A stretch of 10,810 nt of DNA from SXXH01 sp041165735. Its GTDB lineage: Bacteria > Planctomycetota > UBA1135 > GCA-002686595. Positions 1 through 5,469 of this stretch are shown here, piece by piece. Position 1 is the first letter of the stretch. Each line of letters opens with the position of its first letter. The notes under the pieces are model-generated. The model had not been told where the DNA came from, ran no database searches, and worked only from the letters and a program-made list of their open reading frames with translations. The stretch spans positions 1 to 10,810 of the forward strand of contig JBKDQQ010000165.1 of the NCBI GenBank assembly GCA_046341775.1. Reading direction: 5' to 3'. The position numbers and the translations under genes were made by a program.

Positions 1-1164
1 GATCCCTTGTTCCGCGAGCAACTTGCGCGACAACTCCCAGTCGTCGTTCGCGTCGCCCGCCCGCTTGGCGCGCGCGATGGCGCCAGGGTCCGCCACGCCG
101 CCGAAGGCGCGCACGGTCTCGAGGATCGCCACGCGGTAGGAGCGCGAGACGTCCGCGAGCACGCCATCCATGTCGAACAAGAGCGCCTCGGGCGCGAACA
201 CGCACGCCAACGCGGCCTCGAGCCTGCGATAGGCCGCTTCGTCGCCCGGGCAGGCGATCCTGACCGCGCGCTCGAGTCCGGCCCGACCAGGGAAGGCCCG
301 CACGGCGATCGCGAATCCGGCGCAGGCGTCGCGGATCCACTGCGGATCGCGCGTCTCGGCCAGCACGAAGTTGGCCTGCGACGGCCAGGGGTGCGCACCC
401 AAGGCGGCCAGCAACTCGCGCATGCGCGCTCGTTCCGATCGCACCTGCTCGATGCCCGTGGGCCCGGCCGCCAACCGCCGCATCGCGATGCGCGCCGACG
501 CGCTCGAGACCGGGTACGGCGCGCCGATCGCGCGCAAGGCCTCGATGGTCGCCGGCGCCGCGATCGCGCCGCCGATGCGCAGTCCGGCCATGCCCCACGC
601 CTTCGACAGCGTACGCACCACGATGGCGTCGGGGCAGGCGCGCACGCGGTCGACACAGTCGTCGTCGGCGAACTCGATGTAGGCGAGGTCGACGAGCTTG
701 GGGATGCCGCGCGTGCCGCGCTCGAGGCGCTCCCATTGATCCGCCGCGATGACCGCGCCGGTGGGATTGTCGGGGCTGACGACGGCGACGAGACCGGTCG
801 CCTCCGAGCACGCCGCGAGCACGCCTTCCAGCGGGTAGCCGCGCTGGTCGTAGGGGACGGGGCGCACGATTCCGCCCGCCCCACGGGCGTAGCGCTCGAT
901 CATCTCGAAGGCCGGTACGGGCAGGACGAGCTCGCGACGCTCGCGCAGCGCGAAGCGCAGCACGCGTTCGAGCGCGTCGTCCGCGCCCGCGGTGAGCAGC
1001 AGCTCCTCTTCGCGAGCCTTCCAGAGCGTCGCCAATCGGGCCCGCAGCTCGCGCAGGTCCGGATAGCGCCGATCCTCGTGGTCCGCGCACAGGGCGCCCT
1101 CGTTGGCGTCGAGGTGCAGGTCCGTCGGTTGCGCCGAGCGGGGGACGGAGTAGGCGGCGCTCAT
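1..1164 (-). CDS. hisC: Histidinol-phosphate aminotransferase fused to a HAD-family phosphatase domain (partial; continues past the left edge)
   Basis: The first 388 residues are visible. Residues 1-320 form a fold-type I PLP aminotransferase of the HisC group, which converts imidazole-acetol phosphate and glutamate to histidinol phosphate in the cytoplasm. Seen: NEG near 21, SPDNPTG (130-136), D159 and Y162 in LVDLAYIEF, the PLP lysine K188 in TLSKAWG, R196 in GLRIGG, and the substrate-binding type arginine R302 in VRIACPGDE. From about residue 326 a second domain begins with LLFDMDGVLAD; D331 and D333 are HAD motif I. It continues with an NDDWELS stretch that recalls the TIGR01548-type HAD subfamily. 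Fusion to HisC makes a histidinol-phosphate phosphatase activity plausible, but this is inference. The start ATG overlaps the hisG stop as ATGA, indicating translational coupling in one operon. HAD motifs II-IV, and any further domain, lie outside the window. Confidence 0.9.
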   Translation of the reverse strand, partial: MSAAYSVPRSAQPTDLHLDANEGALCADHEDRRYPDLRELRARLATLWKAREEELLLTAGADDALERVLRFALRERRELVLPVPAFEMIERYARGAGGIVRPVPYDQRGYPLEGVLAACSEATGLVAVVSPDNPTGAVIAADQWERLERGTRGIPKLVDLAYIEFADDDCVDRVRACPDAIVVRTLSKAWGMAGLRIGGAIAAPATIEALRAIGAPYPVSSASARIAMRRLAAGPTGIEQVRSERARMRELLAALGAHPWPSQANFVLAETRDPQWIRDACAGFAIAVRAFPGRAGLERAVRIACPGDEAAYRRLEAALACVFAPEALLFDMDGVLADVSRSYRVAILETVRAFGGVADPGAIARAKRAGDANDDWELSRKLLAEQGI

Positions 1165-2021
1165 GGGACGATCTGCGCCGGGTTGGAGACGATGATGTCC
1201 GTGCCGCCCAGCGCGCGCAGCTCGATGAGCAGCGTCGGCAGGTCGTGGCGCGGAACGGCCGCGCGCACGGAGTAGCCCGACTCGCCGAACAAGGTCGCGA
1301 TCGTCGGTTGCCGCATGCAGGGCAACGCCTCGACGACGCGTTCGAGGTCCGCGGCGCCCACGTTCAATTCCAGCATGACGCGCATGCGCGCCTCCAACGC
1401 CGAGCGCAGCAGCAATGTCATGCGCTCGACGGCCATGCGCTTGTCGGGGTCCTCCAGCGCGGCGCGGCTCGCGTACAGGCGCGTCGAGGACCGCAGCACC
1501 TCGTCCACGACCTCGAGCCCATTCGCGGACAAGGTCTCGCCGCTCGCGCTGTTGTCCACGATCAAGTCGGCGTCCTCGGGCGGGAAGACCTCGGTCGCAC
1601 CCCAAGTGCGCACGATGCGCGCGTCGAGGCCGCGTCGTTCGGCCCAGCGGCGCGCGAGGCGCGCATACTCGCTGGCCACGCGCAACTGGCCGGTCGCGTC
1701 GTACCGTCCCCCCGGGGCCGCGGCGACGATGCGCACGGGGTCGAGGCCGGTGTCGAGCACTTCGACCACGTCGGCCTCGAGTTCCTGCACCCAATCGTCG
1801 CCGGCGAAGCCGACATCGCGGGTGCCCGCGGCCAGCATCTCGATCACGTTCTGGGGCTTGAGGAGCTTCGCCTCGAAGCCCGCCACGGACAGGCGGGGCC
1901 TGTAGTTGCGCGAGCCCAGTTGGACGCGGATGCCCGCTTCCGACAGGAGGGCGAAGACACCGGGTTCCATGCGGCCCTTCGGCAGGGCCAGGCGCACGGG
2001 GCGTTCAGGGGTGGGGTTCAT
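1161..2021 (-). CDS. hisG: ATP phosphoribosyltransferase, long form with C-terminal regulatory domain
   Basis: This 286-residue enzyme joins ATP and PRPP to give phosphoribosyl-ATP, the first committed step of histidine synthesis. Seen: the N-terminal LALPKGRM strand and loop, the VGFAGDDWVQE region, and the PRPP-binding segment ADLIVDNSASGETLSANGL. A C-terminal ACT-like domain (about 210-286, with QPTIATLF and ALGGTDIIV) marks the long form. Members of that form are hexameric, inhibited by histidine and do not need HisZ. The start is uncertain. ATG 2021 gives MNPTPERPVRLALPKGRM, a normal N-terminus for the family. In-frame ATG 2060 would add 13 residues and is the one lying between two hairpins rather than directly abutting one. 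Neither has a Shine-Dalgarno. It follows the His-rich leader and attenuator-like hairpins and overlaps hisC by ATGA. Confidence 0.93.
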   Translation of the reverse strand: MNPTPERPVRLALPKGRMEPGVFALLSEAGIRVQLGSRNYRPRLSVAGFEAKLLKPQNVIEMLAAGTRDVGFAGDDWVQELEADVVEVLDTGLDPVRIVAAAPGGRYDATGQLRVASEYARLARRWAERRGLDARIVRTWGATEVFPPEDADLIVDNSASGETLSANGLEVVDEVLRSSTRLYASRAALEDPDKRMAVERMTLLLRSALEARMRVMLELNVGAADLERVVEALPCMRQPTIATLFGESGYSVRAAVPRHDLPTLLIELRALGGTDIIVSNPAQIVP

Positions 2022-2048
2022 GCGGGTGGGTCGACGACCCACGCCCGC
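2022..2048 (-). promoter_or_regulatory. Hairpin abutting the hisG start codon
   Basis: An inverted repeat with arms 2027-2032 and 2036-2041 (TGGGTC / GACCCA, three-base loop) is extended by GCGGG (2022-2026) with CCCGC (2044-2048) across a two-base bulge. In the hisG transcript this stem ends at the base just before ATG 2021. It could limit initiation there, or be melted by ribosomes starting at ATG 2060. The role is inferred; only the pairing is seen. Confidence 0.45.
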
Positions 2049-2067
2049 GCTTGCCGCCATGAAACGA

Positions 2068-2092
2068 CAGACGCCGGCGGGGCCGGCGTCTG
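2068..2092 (-). terminator. Terminator-like hairpin before hisG (attenuator terminator)
   Basis: An 11-bp perfect stem (CAGACGCCGGC 2068-2078 with GCCGGCGTCTG 2082-2092) has a three-base loop. It can be lengthened by AACG/CGTT (2063-2066 with 2093-2096) around one bulged base. On the minus strand it is followed by TCGTTTC, a weak U-tract of a kind tolerated in G+C-rich genomes. It sits between the His-rich leader frame and hisG, where the terminator of a his attenuator belongs. It could also end leaking selO transcripts. Confidence 0.65.
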
Positions 2093-2126
2093 CGTTGTCG
2101 TCCTCGAGGGATCCGCTACGACAACG
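2093..2126 (-). promoter_or_regulatory. Alternative leader hairpin overlapping the leader peptide stop (candidate antiterminator or pause stem)
   Basis: A perfect 9-bp inverted repeat (CGTTGTCGT 2093-2101 and ACGACAACG 2118-2126) encloses a 16-base loop. On the minus strand its 5' arm covers the last codons of the leader peptide, whose TAG stop is at 2118-2116. Its 3' arm supplies the four bases at the foot of the extended terminator stem, so the two full-length stems cannot both form. A ribosome at the leader stop would mask this helix; one stalled at the His codons would leave it free. Which state favours read-through is inferred. Confidence 0.55.
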
Positions 2127-2184
2127 ACATCACCGCGCCCGCGAGGGGATGGCGATGATGGCGATGATGGTGGCGGTTGATCAC
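2116..2184 (-). CDS. hisL: His-rich leader peptide of the histidine operon (22 codons)
   Basis: A short frame starts at GTG 2184 and ends at TAG 2118-2116. Residues 5-12 read HHHRHHRH, so six of eight consecutive codons are histidine, five of them CAT. It lies about 95 bases upstream of hisG on the same strand. It is followed directly by the alternative and terminator-like hairpins, the classic order of a his leader-peptide attenuator. There is no clear Shine-Dalgarno. The GTG lies 7 bases after a -10-like AAAGAT, so translation may be leaderless. A TTG at 2220 in the same frame would give a 34-residue version but coincides with the presumed -35 box. The peptide would have no function beyond sensing charged His-tRNA through ribosome stalling. 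The gene name rests on position and composition, since leader peptides are not conserved in sequence. Confidence 0.72.
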   Translation of the reverse strand: MINRHHHRHHRHPLAGAVMSLS

Positions 2185-2191
2185 GAGAGCG

Positions 2192-2220
2192 ATCTTTCGA
2201 AAGTCGAGGCACCGCGTCAA
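2192..2220 (-). promoter_or_regulatory. Predicted promoter of the his operon
   Basis: On the minus strand a TTGACG box (2220-2215) is separated by 17 bases from AAAGAT (2197-2192). This gives a near-consensus -35 and a half-consensus -10. Transcription would begin close to the GTG of the leader peptide at 2184, followed by the hairpins and hisG. It is the only place in the window where I see a good -35 box at proper spacing from a -10 in front of a gene. Confidence 0.5.
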
Positions 2221-2413
2221 GCCTGCAATCCGAGTTCGCGCGCCTGACGAGCCCGAATCGATCAGGGGGACCTCCTCCCGTTCGAGATCGTCACGCGCAC
2301 CGCTTCCTGCGCGCCGCCGTCCGAGTACCGCCGGTGCCGAGACGCCGACGAGCTGGCGGCGACGACGGCGGCTCGCGCGACCCGCGCCCCCGTGCGCGCT
2401 GCACGCGACGCGC
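2221..2413. other. Intergenic spacer between selO and the his promoter
   Basis: No gene is supported here. The open frames on the minus strand are extensions of frames antisense to or shifted from selO. A G+C-rich inverted repeat (GCCGCCGTC 2313-2321 and GACGGCGGC 2364-2372) has a 42-base loop and is no more than expected for this composition. I see no tRNA or clear terminator for selO. Confidence 0.5.
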
Positions 2414-3856
2414 TCAGGTCCCGCAGAAGGTCTGGTAGTCCTTGAAGCTCGCCGGCGGAGCTTCGACGTAGCGCGCGTCCGACTCGATCGGATCGAACGG
2501 CCGCCGCAGCGCGTCGAGCAGCGCGTGCAAGGGCTGCAGGTCGGCGCGTCGTTCCGCGGCGTACAAGGCCTCCTCGACGCGATGGTTGCGCGCGACGATG
2601 GCGGGGTTGACGCGCACCATGGACGCGCGCGCGGATTCGACGCTGCGGCCTTCGCGCGCGAGGCGCGCGCGCCAACGCTCGAGCCACGCGTCGTGGGCCG
2701 GATCGACCGACAAGGCGAGCGGCGGCTCGGCTCCGGTCGAGAGCGAGCGGAAGGCGATGGTCCAATCGGCGCGCGTCGCGTGGAGGCGCGCGAGCAGTTC
2801 CTCGACGAGCGCGCGATCGCCGTCCTCGGCGGTGGCGAGCCCCAGCTTGGCGCGCATGCCCGCCAGCCATTCGCGTTCGTGCACCACGCGGTACTCCTCG
2901 AGCACCTCGTGCGCCGCGTCGATCGCCTGTTCCTCCTTCGGCGCCAGCAACGGCAGCAGCGCTTCGGCGAGCCGCGCGAGGTTCCATTGGCCGATGGCCG
3001 GCTGGTGGGCGTAGCGGTAGCGACCATCCTGGTCGATGGAGCTGAACACGGTGTCGGGATCGTAGGCGTCCATGAACGCGCACGGCCCATAGTCGATCGT
3101 CTCGCCCGAGATGCTCGTGTTGTCCGTGTTCATCACGCCATGGATGAATCCGACCAGTTGCCAGCGCGCGATCAAGCGCGCTTGCCGCAAGGCGACGGCG
3201 CGCAGGAAGGCGACATGCGGACGAGGCGCTTCGAGCAAGCGCGGATCGTGGCGCGCGATGGCGTAGTCGGCGAGGGCGCGCACGAGGTGCTTGTGCCACG
3301 CGGCCGCGTACTGGAAGGTCCCCACGCGCAAGTGGCTGGCGGCGACGCGCGTCAGCACCGCGCCCGGCGGCATGCCCTCGCGCATCACGGGCTCGCCCGT
3401 CGCGACGACGGCGAGGGCGCGCGTGGTCGGGATGCCGAGGGCGTGCATCGACTCGCCTACGAGGAGCTCTCGCAGCATCGGCCCCAAGGCGGCGCGACCA
3501 TCGCCGCGCCGCGAGTAGCTCGTCTGGCCCGAGCCCTTGAAGGCGATGTCGAACAACCGACCGTCGGGCGTGCGCTGCTCGCCGAGCAGCAGCGCGCGAC
3601 CATCGCCAAGCATGGCGAAGTGGCCGAACTGGTGGCCCGCGTAGGCTTGCGCGATCGGCGCGGCGCCGGGCGGCAGTTCCTGTCCGCCGAAGATCCTGGC
3701 CACGCGCTCTTGCGGTTCGCCGGACAAGTCGAGGCCCAGCTCGCGCGCCAGCGGTTCGTTGAACGACACGAGGCGCGGGGCGCGGAAGGTCGCCGGCGTC
3801 GCGCGTTCGTGGAAGGCGTCGGGCAGTTGCGCGTAGCTGGATTCGAGTCGCCACAT
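2414..3856 (-). CDS. selO: Protein adenylyltransferase SelO (YdiU/UPF0061 family)
   Basis: This 480-residue protein is a full-length SelO pseudokinase-fold enzyme, a family known to transfer AMP from ATP to Ser, Thr or Tyr of target proteins, with a role in redox stress. Seen: the AYAGHQFGHF and MLGDGRALLLGE signature; K107 in IAFKGSGQT; and D245, N246 and D255 in MNTDNTSISGETIDYGP. The last three have the same spacing as the catalytic base and metal ligands of studied SelO proteins. The C-terminus ends in QTFCGT, the Cys-containing tail typical of bacterial members in place of the selenocysteine of animal SELO. The start ATG is supported by family length and by TAGGAT nine bases upstream. 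It is divergent from the cupin gene across 41 bases; no functional link to either neighbour is evident. Confidence 0.96.
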   Translation of the reverse strand: MWRLESSYAQLPDAFHERATPATFRAPRLVSFNEPLARELGLDLSGEPQERVARIFGGQELPPGAAPIAQAYAGHQFGHFAMLGDGRALLLGEQRTPDGRLFDIAFKGSGQTSYSRRGDGRAALGPMLRELLVGESMHALGIPTTRALAVVATGEPVMREGMPPGAVLTRVAASHLRVGTFQYAAAWHKHLVRALADYAIARHDPRLLEAPRPHVAFLRAVALRQARLIARWQLVGFIHGVMNTDNTSISGETIDYGPCAFMDAYDPDTVFSSIDQDGRYRYAHQPAIGQWNLARLAEALLPLLAPKEEQAIDAAHEVLEEYRVVHEREWLAGMRAKLGLATAEDGDRALVEELLARLHATRADWTIAFRSLSTGAEPPLALSVDPAHDAWLERWRARLAREGRSVESARASMVRVNPAIVARNHRVEEALYAAERRADLQPLHALLDALRRPFDPIESDARYVEAPPASFKDYQTFCGT

Positions 3857-3865
3857 GGCCCCGCC

Positions 3866-3871
3866 ATCCTA
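3866..3871 (-). promoter_or_regulatory. TAGGAT -10-like element before selO
   Basis: On the minus strand TAGGAT (3871-3866) lies 9 bases before ATG 3856. It matches TAnnnT and recurs before other genes here. No -35 box is visible, so it could be the -10 of a near-leaderless transcript or, through AGGA, a Shine-Dalgarno. Confidence 0.45.
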
Positions 3872-3885
3872 GTCCACGCCCGCGC

Positions 3886-3891
3886 TATGCT
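3886..3891 (+). promoter_or_regulatory. TATGCT -10-like element before the cupin gene
   Basis: TATGCT lies 6 bases before ATG 3898, with no purine-rich ribosome binding site between them. This fits a leaderless transcript better than a Shine-Dalgarno start. It is 14 bases from the oppositely oriented selO element. Confidence 0.45.
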
Positions 3892-3897
3892 GCGCGC

Positions 3898-4221
3898 ATG
3901 AGCTTCGTCGATGCCATGGGCGCCGTCCGCTTCGCCGCGGACAAGCTGCAGAAGGTCAACCTGTTCGAGACGGCCCACATGTTCTGCGACGTGTACTGCC
4001 TCGAGCCCGGCCAGGCGCAGAAGACCCACGCGCACGCCGACGCGACCAAGTTCTACTTCGTGGTCGAGGGCCGGGTGCGCGCCACCTTGGGCGCGGAGAC
4101 CCGCGAGATCGGGCCGGGAGAGTTGTGCTGGTCGGCCCCGGGCGAACCGCACGGAGTTGAGAACGCGTCGAATGCGCGCGCCGTGCTGCTCGTGGCGATG
4201 GGGCCCAACCCCAACCGCTGA
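3898..4221 (+). CDS. Small single-domain cupin protein
   Basis: A 107-residue cytoplasmic protein consisting of one cupin beta-barrel. Motif 1 is visible as THAHADATKFYFVVEG: H44 and H46 are metal-ligand type residues, while the usual glutamate position holds K51. Motif 2 is IGPGELCWSAPGEPHGVEN with H85. Three histidines could therefore still hold a metal. CLEPGQAQKTHAHA resembles a group of small cupins of unknown substrate, so no reaction is assigned. It starts at ATG 3898 after a TATGCT element. Its stop codon lies within a 15-base tandem duplication that carries a second in-frame stop. It is divergent from selO and convergent with the DUF2891 gene. Confidence 0.88.
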   Translation: MSFVDAMGAVRFAADKLQKVNLFETAHMFCDVYCLEPGQAQKTHAHADATKFYFVVEGRVRATLGAETREIGPGELCWSAPGEPHGVENASNARAVLLVAMGPNPNR

Positions 4222-4238
4222 CGCCCCAACCGCTGACG
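4209..4238. repeat. 15-base tandem duplication covering the cupin stop codon
   Basis: The unit CCCCAACCGCTGACG occurs twice in direct succession (4209-4223 and 4224-4238). Each copy holds a TGA, at 4219-4221 and 4234-4236; because the unit is five codons long both are in frame. The first ends the cupin gene. This looks like a small slippage duplication. Confidence 0.85.
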
Positions 4239-4244
4239 CGCGGT

Positions 4245-5369
4245 TCAGGGCGCGAGCCCGCGGCCGGTGGCGAGGTAGATGGCGAAGCTGCCCAGCCAGT
4301 GCGAGCCCTCGTAGGGCGCGTCCAGCACGGCGGCGAGGCCCGCGGCGCGGTGCTCGCGCGCGGCCCGGCGCAAGGCGGCCTGGCGCGCGTCTTCCGCGGG
4401 CAAGGCCGCCGCGACGCCTTCGAGCATCCAGGCGCGGCTGAGGTTCAACCCGTCGAGGTGCGCCAGCTTGCCGTCGGTCTTGTCGGTGACGACCGCCGGC
4501 TCGAGCCAGGCCGATCCTTCGTCGCGCGGGATCTCCGGCAAGGCTTGCAGCAACCAGGCCGCGTACTCGTCGCGCGGCAGGACGCGCCGCATGAGATCGG
4601 CCGCCGCCAGCCCGGGTGACAAGAAATCTTGACCAGACGGCTCGAAGCGCAGCGGCCAGCCGCGGTCCTGCAGGTGGTGCGCGCGCGCCGTGTCGTCCAC
4701 CAGCGCGACGAAGGCCTTGTCGCCCGCCACCACGCCCCAGTCGCGCGCCAGCCCCAGCGCGAAGGCCGTCTGGCTGTGTTCGCCGGTGCGGATCGGATGC
4801 GACAACTTGGGCAGCCACTCGCGCAAGCGCGAGGCGCACGCCGCCTCCAGCGGCGCCAGCGCCCCGGCCCACGCGCGCGCGTCGGGGTCGTCCCATTGGC
4901 GCAACTCGGCGGCGAGCTGCAGCAGCCAGGCGAGCCCGTAGGGACGCTCGAAGGTCGCGCGCCCGGGAGCCGACAGATACGCGACCTCCGCGGCGATGTT
5001 CTCGTTCGACAAGCTCTTCGCCAGCGCGGCGCGCATCTGGTCGGCGCCTTCGACTCGCGGCCAGGTGCGCAGCACCCGCGCCAGCATCCAATGCCCGTGC
5101 ACCGCCGAGTGCCAATCGAAGCATCCGTGGAAGGCCGGTGTCAGCTTGCTCGGGGGCGCGACGTCGTCCTGCGACTCGAGCACGTGCGCGATCTTGTTGG
5201 GGTACTCCTTGTGGATGCAGCCGAGCGCCATCCGCGCGTAGGGCGTCACCGAGGCGGCGTCGAGATCGAGCCGCCGCGCGGGCGTGGAAGCCGCGGGCGT
5301 CTGGACTTCGCGCGGCGCATCCGCCACGAGGCACAAGAGCGCGCCCGCGATCGCGAGGGGTGCATGCAT
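4245..5369 (-). CDS. Secreted DUF2891 family protein
   Basis: This 374-residue protein belongs by motif to the DUF2891 family, whose function is not established. Seen: HGCFDWHSAVHGHW at 81-94, an early CIHKEYPNKI, a late GLNLSRAW segment and a C-terminal HWLGSFAIYLATG. The clustered His, Asp and Trp residues suggest a polar, possibly catalytic, pocket in an alpha-helical fold, but no reaction should be assumed. Starting at ATG 5369, the first about 18 residues (MHAPLAIAGALLCLVADA) are hydrophobic and end in a plausible signal peptidase site, so export is likely. An upstream in-frame ATG at 5471 would add a 34-residue Arg-rich extension and hide the signal peptide, so it was rejected. It is divergent from the dihaem protein, also predicted to be exported, across 100 bases. 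Confidence 0.88.
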   Translation of the reverse strand: MHAPLAIAGALLCLVADAPREVQTPAASTPARRLDLDAASVTPYARMALGCIHKEYPNKIAHVLESQDDVAPPSKLTPAFHGCFDWHSAVHGHWMLARVLRTWPRVEGADQMRAALAKSLSNENIAAEVAYLSAPGRATFERPYGLAWLLQLAAELRQWDDPDARAWAGALAPLEAACASRLREWLPKLSHPIRTGEHSQTAFALGLARDWGVVAGDKAFVALVDDTARAHHLQDRGWPLRFEPSGQDFLSPGLAAADLMRRVLPRDEYAAWLLQALPEIPRDEGSAWLEPAVVTDKTDGKLAHLDGLNLSRAWMLEGVAAALPAEDARQAALRRAAREHRAAGLAAVLDAPYEGSHWLGSFAIYLATGRGLAP

Positions 5370-5375
5370 GCCGCG

Positions 5376-5381
5376 ATTGCA
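5376..5381 (-). promoter_or_regulatory. TGCAAT -10-like element before the DUF2891 gene
   Basis: On the minus strand TGCAAT (5381-5376) lies 6 bases before ATG 5369 and is preceded by TGC, as in an extended -10. It departs from TAnnnT at the second base, so it is the weakest member of the set. Confidence 0.25.
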
Positions 5382-5456
5382 GCACAGTCTCCCGCGCGCC
5401 GGAAGCCGCGTCGCGCGCCCGTGGGCGGCGACGCGGCGCGATGCTCGCGCGGCAGG

Positions 5457-5462
5457 TAGGAT
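5457..5462 (+). promoter_or_regulatory. TAGGAT element before the dihaem protein gene
   Basis: TAGGAT lies 7 bases before ATG 5470. The spacing matches the same hexamer before selO and the asparaginase-like gene and favours 5470 over the in-frame ATG at 5461, which lies inside the element. It may act as a -10 of a leaderless transcript or as a Shine-Dalgarno. Confidence 0.45.
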
Positions 5463-5469
5463 GGCCCGC

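Noticed and set aside
2148..2174. Tandem GATGGCGAT units as a microsatellite
   Set aside because: The repeats are accounted for by the His/Arg codons of the leader peptide on the minus strand.
2221..2280. tRNA-like segment near CCGAGTTCGCG
   Set aside because: No acceptor stem, anticodon arm or proper T-arm could be paired.
2414..2430. Selenocysteine in SelO
   Set aside because: The C-terminal tail reads FCGT with a normal Cys codon, followed by a single stop; no in-frame TGA precedes it.
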